From Seriola aureovittata (lineage: Eukaryota; Chordata; Actinopteri; Carangiformes; Carangidae), in NCBI RefSeq assembly GCF_021018895.1, contig NC_079372.1, positions 16,396,318 to 16,460,317 of the forward strand: a DNA stretch of 64,000 bases. The letters run 5' to 3'. Below, one piece after another: positions 15,670-28,600 of this stretch. The notes under the pieces are model-generated. The model worked only from the letters and a program-made list of their open reading frames with translations. It was not told where the DNA came from and did not search any database. Made by a program: the position numbers and the translations under genes. Position 1 is the first letter of the stretch, and each line of letters starts with the position of its first letter.

Positions 15670-18600
15670 TCAGGGCTGGTAGCCATAATAAGGGTCTTCT
15701 GGGTGGAGAAGGCACACACACAAAGAAGAGTCAAGAGGGGGCTGTTGGACTTAGATTGATCAGGTGGACACAAAGACAAGTCCAGTGAATGCTAATGTTG
15801 CTCTCTGTCTGCTGGATTTGTAATGAAGCAACTGTTTGTTACCACATCCTCCAAGAAAACACTTTCTAAGGTGATTAAATCTCTATGTTGCATTTACAGC
15901 TTATTGTACTCCCCCAACATGCCCGTAGACATCAGCTGACTGCCTGTAAGGTAGAAAAAAGGAGCTATCTAAGATGCCTGGGGTCGATGTGAGATGAGTA
16001 ATCTACCCTTATGGAGAATAATGCTTTTACAACCAAATCATCTTTTCTTGCTACTGTATAAGAATTCCAGTTGCCTCATGGAAAACGACATTAATCTTGA
16101 ACTTAAATCCATATCATGATTGTAAACCCGTCACCTCAGTGTGAGCTGCCACCGGCACACCTGGATAATCATACTTCAATACTGCCAGGCTGTGTGTTAG
16201 TTGAGTTAATAGCTCACCTGTTTGCTCGGGAACTCTCTGGCAGCCTCCACTACTGTCGCACACACCCGGGGGTCCGATCTCGCCTGGCTGTCCAGGAGCT
16301 CCAGGGATCCCAAGAGGTCCTGACTTACCATCATCTCCTTTGGGACCTGGGGCTCCCAGCTTGGTCTCACCTGGAGGACCTGCAGATACAAGTGATACAC
16401 AACACACATGCATCAGAACCAGACATCAGGATAGGGTTATTTACTGATAATTTGTTGGACAGGTTATGTATGACAACTCTCTGAGCCTCAGTTAACATTA
16501 ATACTCTAGCAATGATATGAAACAAATGACGCATAAAGAGGAACCTGCAAATCCTTTGACCCCTGTGGGCCCCTGGACTTTGGTCCCTGCCTCGCCTTTA
16601 TTCCCTGGCATCCCTCTCTGCCCTGAAAAAAACAGAATGATACAAATCAGCAAAATGAAAAGCTCATAATATTATCATAATAAATGACATAATCATAATT
16701 TATAGATGTCAGATCTGTGTGCAATAGCTGCTTGACAAACATGAGAATTTGATTTCAAACAAACCATCTCCTAGATGGAGTCTTACCCTGCTCTCCTGGA
16801 TATCCAGCCCTGCCAGGTCTCCCCCTTGGGCCAACATTTCCCATGGCACCCCTGCCACCTGGTGGGCCCTTGGGTCCTGGTATACCAGGTTCCCCCGGGG
16901 GCCCCACTGGCTCCTCAATAGGAGCTGGCTTACGACTGACCTCGTTAATGAACATGTCAAGCTTCAACACCTCCTCTGAAAAAGCAAGAGAATGTTGTTT
17001 ATTTTAAGTTTTAGTCACTGATACAAATACACAGGGATCATCAGTGTAGAAGTTGTTTACATGCCTGCTAACAGAGAACTTACTGTGCACTAGTTGCTCA
17101 CAGGCTTGTGTGACCAGTTGGTAGATCATGGCCATAGACTGAGGTTCCCCCTGTGAAACATCAGCAGACATCAGCAACTGCGGCTCCAATAAGACCCAAC
17201 GTCTTTAAATTAGACTTTAATTAATAAAAAACAATTAAATTATCTCTGTGAATTAAGAGCTGCAATAAGAAAAAGATTGTAAACATATAACTACCTTCTC
17301 TCCTCGTTCCCCTTTATTACCTGGCAGACCCTGTGAAGTGAGAGACATATGAGCATAGATATAAAATATCAAGTGTGAAGAGAGATGTGACTAATGCTGT
17401 CATTTGTCCCTCTGGTCGTACCGAAGGTCCCACAGGTCCTGAGTGGCCCCTTTCCCCTAAAGGCCCTGGGTGTCCCGGCATTCCTTGGAAACCCTGTACA
17501 ACACAGCAGGTAAATGACAGAACAGGGAGTCAACCAAGGCAACTGTGAGCGACCACAGGGAAATCAGGGAAATCGTACCATGAGGCAAAGCACCGTGTTT
17601 TACACTGTGAGTTAAACCTGTGTCCTTCCCTATATCAAACTGTCCTGAGAGTCATTATGTTCTTTGCCGTGTGTTTGGGATCATTGCCATGTTGGAAAAA
17701 AAGCATCTAGAGACTGGGAGTCATCTTTTCATTCAGTATCCAGGTTTACAAACCTCATACTGTAGTGCCATCTGTAAATATCATTCCCCCTTTCACAGTC
17801 GGCAGTGTGCAGTCAGTTTGTAGTAGTCCTGGCCAGATCCACACCAAACATGCTGGACCCCATCTGATTCAAACTCATTTATTTTTGGTTTTATCTGGAC
17901 CAAAGAATGTGCTGCCAACATTCATCATGTTCTCTGGCAAAGTTGAGTCAGTTTTGTGAGCAGTGGTTTTCTGCTTGGATCACGTCCATAGAGGTCGACC
18001 TCCTTCACACTGAAAAACCGGTTTCCACAGATCATCCTTGTGCCAAGTCAGAAGGGATGTTTTTCATTGCAAGTGTGTCTAAATAGCAAATTGTCAGGGC
18101 ATGTTGCAATTATCCCCACAGGGCAAACTGGTGATCTTAAAGACTCTTACAGTCTTACTTTTTTATCCTCACACTTGCTTTCTTATTTATCATGATCGTG
18201 AACTGGGACCTAAGGCCTTCATTTCGTTTTCCTAACCCTAACCCATCTTTAAAAGATGGCCACGTGAAAAGTTTGCTGTTGTGTGGGAAAAACCGTAACC
18301 GTACTTAAAAAAAAGTTTATCTGTATTTTACTCGCTGGTGAAAAACTGTGAACGTAGTAAAAACACTCTTGGCCTGAAGGTGGCGCCAGAGGAAAACTTA
18401 AAACAAAATTCATTCATTTTTGGTACATGTGTACATGAATATCAGTCCGTTACAATTGAACAGTTACGGGTGTAAGTTTAAATTGTGCTCTGATGGTGTC
18501 ACTAGACAAAAGGTCAGGGGTCACAAAAAATATTAAGATTCATCGTCTTAAGACAGAAAATATCCACAGTAGATTTCATAAGAATTTTTGTTTTGAAATT

Positions 18601-19615
18601 TAAAAAATTGTGTCATGGAACAAAATGTTGTCAAAGGTGAAATTTTGATCTGATGGTAAAAACACAACATTTTGTAAAATAAAATAATATTCAGTCTTAC
18701 CCTGGGTCCAGTGATACCAGGTGCACCAATGTTTCCCTCGACCCCTCTGATGCCCTGTGAGACATATTGCAGAGATGAGAACAGATGAAGAGCTGCTAAC
18801 GTTTACTGTTCTCTATCGGCTGGGGTCAAACAGCTCACCTGGGGCCCTGCGATCCCCACTTCCCCTTTCGGACCTGGAGGTCCTGGTAAACCCTGCAGGG
18901 ACAGGCAACAGGGAGGTTGGAGACGGAGCAGTGAGAGACAGATTTATCTGAATTTTGGTGATGCCACTATTTCATTTTAAACTCACCTGGAGTCCAGGTC
19001 GACCAGGATCGCCTTTTGACCCCGCTGCACCCGGTGGACCCTGGCAGGAAAATTTGGCAACAGAAAACATGTAGTCTATTAGATTTATAAGTCCTTATAC
19101 AACTGTTCAGCACGATGTGAACCATGGTTACAACCACTGTACAGAGGTACGTATTTAAGGATGAGAATCTTCCCCACCGCTTTGCCCTGGACAGTCATTC
19201 CTCGGGGCCCTGCGCTGCCGAGGAGTCCAAGGCCTCCCTCAAATCCAGATTTTCCTGGAGGACCCACTTCCCCCTGAAACATGGAGCAAACTAACATGAA
19301 CACATCAATTTGGACTCCAATGTATCTTGAATAAAAGTGTAATGTGTGAATGCTAATGTCCATATAATATATACATAAATATCACCTTTTGGCCTTGCTC
19401 TCCCTTATCGCCTTTCCCACCACGAGGACCTGGTTTTCCCTGGTCAAAAGAAAAAAAATAATGTCAACATGTTCTCAACTGGATCGCACAGAATAAGAGA
19501 TTCAACTAAAACTCTAATGGTGACATACAATTGGTCCGGGGGAACCAGGAGCTCCAGGGATGTCAGAGGAACAGCTACAGGTGTACGCCGGGGCAGGACA
19601 GCTCTCCTCATCTCT
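15670..19615 (-). other. col20a1 collagenous tail (COL2-NC2-COL1-NC1), 13 exons
   Basis: Exons 19529-19615, 19386-19439, 19178-19273, 18987-19040, 18839-18892, 18701-18754, 17422-17493, 17295-17330, 17084-17150, 16787-16975, 16545-16622, 16218-16379 and 15670-15698. Four are 54 nt, and 36 and 72 nt also occur, as is usual for collagen genes. Gly-X-Y runs are broken at GMTVQGKAG and GTKVQGP, and by a non-collagenous stretch from MAMIYQLV to IEEPVG that separates COL2 from COL1. COL1 ends [12 protein letters not shown], the paired-cysteine site typical of FACITs. The last exon is 29 nt including the stop. Confidence 0.88.
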
Positions 19616-22600
19616 CTGATGCACACAACAGACACACACACACACACACACACAACAAACATTAACAAAAAAACACACTAAATCAGCCCTTGAAGCCACA
19701 AGTATATTTATTTGAAGTATCCTTCATTATTGCAAAACCATTAGAGAAAAGTGATGACAGCAACATGAAGAAGTGCACAGGTATGAGTCATTCTCAAACA
19801 TCTTACTGTATAAACAACAGATTAAAATATCAGCTGCTGAATTTCAGTCTTTTTATTCCACAGGGAACTGTCAAGAGCTGGAAACCTTCAGTGTAAGCAC
19901 TCAGCTCACCGTTTGCATGTATTTGTTCAAACAATGTATAAACTCACAATAGAGGAGAATGAGTGTAAATGTAAATAGTGACACACTGACCAGTCCAGGC
20001 AGGTCACAGCAGGTGTCCTCTGAGGCCCACGTGGTGTTACAGACGATCTCAAAGGACTGCAGCTGGAACTGGACACAATGAAGAACACAGGAGGTAAATA
20101 TGATTGACAGACTGGACCTGGATTCAGATTAAAATCAATAGAATTGAACAGAGCAAAAGTACCGGGGCAGATCCGCTACTGGGTCCTCGGGTCTTCACCA
20201 GTTTTCCCAGCATCTCAAAGCCGTCAGTGGGGAGGTTTCCCAGAGGGCGGGCTGGTCTCTCACCCACACGCTGGCAGTCCACAGACAGGGACACACTCAC
20301 CTGGCTGACTGACAGGTGAATCTACCAAACGGAAGAGAGAGAGGACTGATCCAATGGAAACACAAGTGATAAAATCACAGATTCTTTTTATCCTATTAGG
20401 CCATTTCACCTGCCCTGCCACTGTCGCTCTTCACAATAAATTCAGTTCAAATTCTTCTATTGGCTCCTTGGTTATAAGACTTTATTGTTGGTCTTTATTA
20501 TGTGTGCTCTCCTTGTCTTCTGGGATGCTGCTGTACTGTGTGTGGAGTCTATTTCTAACCACCTCTTTCACCTTTCCATCTCGCTCGTTCCTTTTCTTTG
20601 CATGTCTTGACATTTCTCTTTTATTAGAGAGAACACAAAGGTGAGTGAGGAGGCTAAAGCGTTTTCTGCTCAGCGACGGTGGAGCTTGTGTTGTCCTCGA
20701 AGACGAGCTCTGTGTATATTATCTCACCTTGTGAAAACTGCCATAGAAGAGTCTGTGGACCTGCGGCTGGTCAAAGGTCAGTTCCTGCACCTCTCCCCTG
20801 TAGTCTAGACTGAAGTACACCAGATGCTTCGTAGCAGCTGTGGAAGTACAGGTCATGACTTTTATTTTTCACATTAAGATGGCAATGTTTGATCTGGCTG
20901 GGTGTAAGGAACCGCCTCTACTGGGGTTTTTACTCTGGTGGCTTTTTATTTTCATTAGTTCTTGAAAACTACAGCCACTGATGGCATCTTGTCATTCCCA
21001 AAAACATTCAGCTAAAGGGAAAAGGTAGAGAAGTCTGAACATAATAAGAAGTGGACAAACATATTGTTGGTTTTGGTCAATAAGAAAAACATAGAAAAAC
21101 ACTAACCTCATCCTTTCACTGTGAAGCAGCAGGTAAATTAATTCATAGACTAATTAATTAATTAATTTGTAGCTAAGTGGCTATAATTTTGACTGTTTAC
21201 ACAGCACATTTTTTTCATGTATCACGTGTCATGATCTAAAGTTTGTTTCAAGATACTGAGAAATCCTGAAGCAATAAAAACATGGAGTCATTATATCTCA
21301 CCCCAAAGCTACAAACACTTTTCTATTAAATCTGAGTTGAAAGTGTCTGAGTGTAACTGGATTGGAAATTAAATAAAAGTAGCTGCAACTAATAATTACA
21401 GCTTCAAGTGTCTTGTTTTGTCTGACAGTCTGAAACCCAAAGATATTCAGTTTATTGTCACATAAGACAAAAAGGAAACTCTCTGTGATGTTACTTGGAA
21501 AAAAGACTTTGACGTTTAATATCAAATAGTTGACAATAATTCTCTCTGTTTATTAACTTATCAATTGATCCACTAATCGTTTCAGCTCTAAATAAAACCA
21601 TGAACCACAATCAGATAATAGAAAAGTGAAAGCAAGTTAAAGCCAATTAAAGAGGCAGCTCTCTGAGAAGATGTTAAGATGTTAAGTCTTCTCTCTTCAT
21701 CTCAAGGCCTCACCACAGACCACAGGGATAATGAGGATTCCTTGCTGTGTGGGAGACTGACAGATGCATTAATGTTACTCACCGTCGAGCACCACTCCCA
21801 TCTTGGGCTGGAAGTCATCGTCAGTGAGCTGCCAGAGGGCGAAGGGCTCCCTGGGTGTATCCTGCAACACGCGGAAGGCGATGCTGATGGTGTGCTCTGG
21901 AGAGAAGCCTGCAGGGTGGATAAACCTGGAGGGAGAGAGGGGAAGATTCGTCAGATTTGCCATTCTTCCTCAGAGGAAGTTTTAGTATGTGACACCGACT
22001 CTTTAACCGTTTGCGATTGGATTGCTGCAGCCACATTTGGAGGTCGCCGTGTATCCAAAAAGAATTGTTTATTTAACTTTATGCATGTAGCTTGACAAAC
22101 ATTCCTATTCTATACATTTGTTTTACTTGCTCTTATTTATTCTAGTGGAGGATGAATTGATCTCACTTGGTGCTCTGTGTCAGCTGGACGTCTCTGTACA
22201 GGGTGAAGGTGGGGACGGTGTTGAAGACGAAAGGCTCGGCTGCCACGCCTTCAACGGACGAGTGAGCTCTCTGAGTCAGACCGAACGCTTCCATCATGTC
22301 AAACCCTGAGACCACAAACACGTGTCCGGAATAAATTGAGGCAACATGGTCACATTTTCTTCTTTTTTTTTTTAATCTGATGTTTAAATTCTTCAGAACA
22401 AGCCTTTTAATGAAGGAGCTCGAAGTGATGTGTGACGACAGCTTGTCTCACCTTTAACGATGCTGTTTCTGATGGTGACTTCAGGGCACACTGCAAACAC
22501 AAGAGGGCAGTGTTGAAGCAATGAAATCCAGGCTGCACACAACGGAGGCTTTTTCAGTCCAGACAAAAAACACCAGTCTCACGGGCTCAAGGTTCATTAC

Positions 22601-25600
22601 GAGGAATTTGCTACTTGATCAAGGACCATTTGATAAAATCACCTCTAAATGAAGATGCTATCAGATGTGATGATGAAAGGACTTTGTATTTTGATGATCT
22701 CATTCACATGTGTGTGGTTTGATTTGGTGGTTACACACACATTTAATTTATACTGACAAATAAAGTCCCAAGTAGTCCTCAGGATTACTATGAAATGGAT
22801 TTCAGTCACATCACCGACACCACCTGTCAAACATTTCCTCGTTGTGTTAGTGTCTGATGGATTCCTTCATTTTCCCGAGGACCTGCTGCAGGCTTCTCAG
22901 GAGCCACTGGACTCCAGATTAAATTCTCTGCTCAATTTGGACTGAAATGATGTCCCCAAAAAGAATTCATGTTCTAATCAGACTCCTTACGACATAAGAG
23001 GATGATGTGTTGATTATTCACCTTCGTTGTGGATGGGATACATCCAGGGATGGATGGGAATCCTGGCTGGAGCTTTGGCTGTAAGAGGAACAAGAAAAAC
23101 CAATAAAGACGCATTTAACTATTAACAAAATGTCAAGACTTCTACTGTATGAATCTGTCAACAGAAACCGTCACAGCTGATGAGTGATTTGGATCATTAT
23201 CTGCAGGTAAATTATTTATTTAATAAGAAAGTCATAAAAACAGATATCCAGCCTTTCTGGTAAGCAAAGTAACTACAACATCTAACACACTGTCTGTTAC
23301 CAAGTTTAAATCAAACCTGTTGGATGCAGGATGGACACAGCGGCGCCTTCTGCTGAGCCGAGGAGCGAGTGCACACTTATGCGATACAGAGTCTCTGGTT
23401 CCAGGTCAGTGAAGCAGTGACTGCTGCTGGACTCATCGACCGTTTCCTCCTTTGTGTCCTTGTCTATACACACAAACGGACAGGATACACACGTATTCAC
23501 ACCGGCGGGTAAATTAACATCGGTCTCTGAAACGGCGTTAAGTACATGGAGTCGCCAGTTACTATGGATTTTACTATAGATTACCTTTAACAGACTGGAT
23601 GACAATACGATACCCATCCACGGCAGACACCGGTCTCCAAGACACACAAATGCTGGAGTGGTCTGACCTGACCACACTCACACTGCTCACCCGCAGACTG
23701 GCTGGAGAGAGAGAGAGAGGGAGAGAGACACACACAAAGAGATACATACAAGAAATCATATTTACATACAGAGACGCCGGTGATGAAGAGAAAAGTCAGC
23801 AAACAGAACAAGGACCTTCAATAAGTAATAACACAGAGGACTGGATGTTTGAGATTACAACCTCATTTTACATTCTGTGTTTAAGATATTCAGCACGGCT
23901 GGTGCTTGTGAAAATGGTCCTAAACTTTGATTTAACAGTTCTGAGGAGATTTGTTTAAATCAAAATTAAAATGAATTATTTGCCTGTTTGTGAGCTTTAC
24001 CAATAACTGATGAGAAGATAAAAATCAACATCTTTCTTTTGTCGTCCTGTGCTGCAAGATAACATGGTGACAGGTTTTTAGTTGACCAATTAAATCTACA
24101 TATTGACATATTATGGCATTGTAGATGGACTGTACCAAGGGTTTCCCTCTGAAGCGATGTCATTTTTATTTTTATATTTCTAACGTGTCTTCCACATAAA
24201 CCTGTCGGCGTGTTAGCATTTAGCATGAGACAAGCTACAAGTTCAAATCTAGTCTCTTTTTATCAGCAGGCGAGTATTTCAAAGTGTCTGACTCACTGGT
24301 TTTGCCCTGAGCTGAACCGCTGCCTCCTTCTCTGTTGCGGTACTCAGCGGTGACCAGGATGCTGTAACGTGTGTCTGGCTGTAAAGACTCTAGCACCACC
24401 CGCTTTTCAACACCTGGGACCAACACCTGTAGACAACAAACCCACCCTTCAAAATCAAGCGTTTAAAGCAAAACATCTGTTGACACGGATGATTTTCTGT
24501 CCAGCAGGATGAAGGACAGAGCAGCTGGAGAGGTGATGATTACAGCTCACTTACAGTGTCGTCCTGGGTTTCAGCTCCAGTCAGCGCAGTGTAAGACACG
24601 CGGTACCGGAGGACGTGAGCGTTGGGAGGCACCCAGCTGACCACGAAGCTGACTGCAGTCTCCTCGGAGACCGACACACTGGCTGGGCCTCCACCAGACA
24701 CTGCAGGGATGAAACACAGAGATATTTAGACTTAATACAAGATATATTCAGGAAGGCTTTTGGCACCTTTCTGTGTGAAAATCTCAGGTGATCAGCAGGT
24801 TGAGAAATACTCAAGCACTGGAGGATTTTCTGTCATGATCTGCCCCCTCCATGAACTTTGTTTGGACTTTTATGTCCTGTTTTATTTTGAAAATCACTTA
24901 CCCTGTTTGCCCATTGTTGTTTTGTCTTTGTGATTTGTTTTCCACCCTAATGTGTTTCACCAGCACTCAGTCTGTTTGTTCCTGTTCAGCCCTCCTGATG
25001 TTTCCTGATGTTTCCTGATGTTTCCTGATGTTTCCAGATGTTTCCTCAGTTTTGAGTTTTTGTTTTTCCTTCCTTTTTTCCCTTCTGCAGCACTTTTCTC
25101 TACATTTTTGGGCTTTTTGTGTTGATTAAACTCTTTTAGCACCTACCGGCTTTTGTTTGTGCTTGTTTGCATTTGGGTCCAGAAATCTTTGACATCATAA
25201 CATTTTTCTTTCCAGATAAAGACCTACTAAATATAATAAGTTGATATTTAGTGAGAGAAATGACTCTCCAGTGCTGCTGATGATTAGTAGATTAGTGTGT
25301 GGGTGTGACTCACAGGTACTATAGCGTATGGCCACAGCTTCACTCTGAGCTCCATCTCCATAAAGTGCAGACAGAGAGATCTGGTATTCCTTATCGTCCT
25401 CCACCCCCTCCAGGATCGCCCCTTCGCTCTCACCGCTCACCCTCAACTAAAATGCACAAACAGGGATAAAAACAGCAACACGTTATTAACATTTTATATT
25501 AATCATTAGAAAACATTACACCCTCCCACCCTACGTTAATCCGTCCTCACCTGTCTCAGGTCTCCTCCACTGAGGGAGATCCACTTGATGAGGTAGGACA

Positions 25601-28600
25601 CAACATCATCAGCTGCAGCCTCCCAGCGCACAGTGATGTCACTGCCTGAGAAATTAGACACCCTGAGGTCTGATGGCGAGGGCACCTTCACTAGGAGACG
25701 AGGAAATGTGTAAGGAAAAAAAAAAGAGTTTCATTTAATGTTGCTATCACACAAGATAGTTCCCTTGACACATTAAATTGAATGTGAGATGATGTGTTCA
25801 AGCACATGTACGTGTGTCTTACGTGTGGTGACGTTACTGGTGAGCGCTGCAGAAAGGCCTTGTGGGTAGTGAGACTGGACTGAAACCCGGTATCTTGACA
25901 AAGAGGACAGGTTCTGCACCAGCACCGAGATCAGCCCTGTTACCTCCACCTGGAAAGATATCTATCATGAATGACCGACAGACTGCGGCTGCGGCAACAG
26001 TATTGAAACAGTACAGACAACATTTTTAAAAAACAACAGACCTACTGGCTCAAATTAAGGTTAATAAGATTTTAAACTTCTAAAGTGAAGTTAAAAAATA
26101 ATTCCAACATGTGTAGCAGCAAATCAACCTTTGTAAACCTGTCAAATAAATAAAATAAATAAAAAGTTTGTGCCTGTGTAGAAAAAGATTTGACGCATAA
26201 GCAGATTAATGTCTCAGTTCTGGAGCTGGTTAACATCAGTGTGTATTTTTAATTCACCTGCTTGACGTCGCTGCCGTGGTTGGTGCTGTAGGTGATTCTG
26301 TGGCCGGGGACGTCCACGGCTCCGGGAACCCAGGTCACCCTCAGCCCGCTGTGGGTGACCATCGGGAACTGAACGCTCAGCGGCGGCGGGAGAGGGACTG
26401 CAGGGAGGTCAAAGGTGAGGCGCGAAGAAGACGAAAGACAAGCGATTAGTCAGCGCACTGGAGCGACTTATTTTATGCATCGGGGAGTTTCTTTGATGGA
26501 TACAGCGGGGTGATAATAGAAAGATGAGAAAGGCGGGAAAAATAAAGTGTGAAAATATAAATTAAATTTAAACAAATAAGGGATGAGAACATTCGTGAAT
26601 CTCTTACATGTGGCAGCGACGGCAGTGACAGGGTCGCTGGGATCCTCATCGTAGAGAGCGTACAGCGTGACAGAGTAGTCTGTCTCCGGCAGTAACCCCG
26701 CCAGCTCCACCACCGTCTGCTCTGCGCTGAATTTCTCCTGCAGCGATGGAGTTACACATACAGATGTGCAGTTAGGGGCTTGTTAATATAGTAGTAATGT
26801 GGTAATAAGTCTTTAGTGTAAGACTCCATCACATGACATTTAATCGTCATTTACAAGCTGTTTAATATTGTTTCTAGGAAGAAACAAAAATACTGCTGTG
26901 ACATAATGTCAATTTGATGTTGGCTCTTGTGGGAGGAACTAAGACGGGAGGATGGAAGGAAGTGATGTGAGGAAGTAGAGGAATCAAATTAAAGACAATC
27001 ACTGCTATGCTTGATGGACAGTTTTGACAACACAACGGCAGCTGTTTTGACAGAATAAACAGCGGCACTTTCTGTCGCCACTTGCCTCGTCTTCTCTCCG
27101 TGGCCGTGACTGACATGCTGACAATATGCAAGTAGAGGAAATCTCACATTAGGAAAAGTCTATGTGAACAGGACCTCAGCTGCTGTTCTTCTTGCCTTGT
27201 ACATGATATTTCCACCTGCCTGCTGAGCTGCTGCAGATCACCCTTCTCTGTCAGATGATTATTATTAATATCAATTATAAATCATGTGTGCAATAAACCG
27301 TCGTCTACAGTATGTGCCTTTCATTTCCAGTTCCCACCTCCTTGGCGTCGTCAGGCTCTCCGTGGCTCAGAGCTGAGTACAGGATCATGTACTGCGTCGC
27401 TCCGGGCGCTGCACCCCAGCTCACTCGCAGCGCGCTGAAGGAGACAGGCGTCACCTCCAGGTTGGCGGGCATGGCGAGGGCCACTGACGGAGGGAGGCGG
27501 GAAGAGACAGAGGAAAGAAGAAGAAAGATATTGTCTGATATTGATATATGGTGATTTTTTTTAGTGCAACATTGGGTGAGCAGGGCTTCTGTGTTGTGCT
27601 TATATATATATATACAAGGATATTAACAGACACAACAGAGACAAACTATTCAAGCCTCACATGTGGTGACAGTTCCTCTGAGAGCCAGGCCAACATTGTC
27701 CTCATACACAGGGAAGATGGAGACGTGGTACAGGGTCTGAGAGGAGAGGCCTTCCAGCAGCACAGTGGACTCTGAGCCGGCCAGCACCACCTGGACACCG
27801 AGCATCGCTCACAGTCAGACAAACACACACACAAAACTACAACACACACAAAAATGTACCTATATATGAAAATACACACAGGACCACAACATTTTCCAAT
27901 GAAAACACATAAACCCTGATTAATGGAAACTTCTGGAAGAGTCAGTAACTAATTAACTCAATGTTTCATGGTAAAATTACAATCTGTTGAGCAGGGAATT
28001 GTTTTAAATGTCATTTTCAAAAAAAGCTCCAAATAGATTATATAGACTACATGATTATTTGTTCATATATTTTTGGAATATTTAATATTTTTTCATTAAA
28101 ACTGATCTGTGTTTGAAGTCCGCAAAGGTGCGGGTGAAAACAGCACCAGCCTCGCTTTTGCGGCTGGTGATTACATTTATTGTCGCATCCTGAGACAGAG
28201 GTGATGCTTTACTGAGGAGGATACACAAGAAGATAAAGATGTTTTGCTCTTTGTTTCCTTTCTGACGGCTTCAGCTTTGTCTGTGCCGAACAACACAGTG
28301 GGAAAAATGCTGGATTATAACCAGAAAAACCACAGTCCCGAGAACAGTGTACAATACAACGTGGAAGCTGCTTGGAATTCTTCATAACTCTGCTTATGTC
28401 TAATCAGCGGTAACGTCTCTGACCTCCTGTGGTCTCTGACCCTCGGCACTGTGGTAAACCACTCTGAACTGTTGGACTGGCTTAGCAGGATTGGTCCAGT
28501 GGAGCTTCACTTCTCTGGAGCCCAGGTCAGAGAAGCGCAGATCAGTCGGACTGGGGTAGGAGAGGGCAGGGTCTGCTGTGGGCGCAGGCTCCATTCCTGC

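Noticed and set aside
23458..23459. Acceptor immediately before GACACAAAG in FN3-7
   Set aside because: It puts the junction out of phase. The tatag acceptor five bases upstream restores the frame (VKDKDTKEE).
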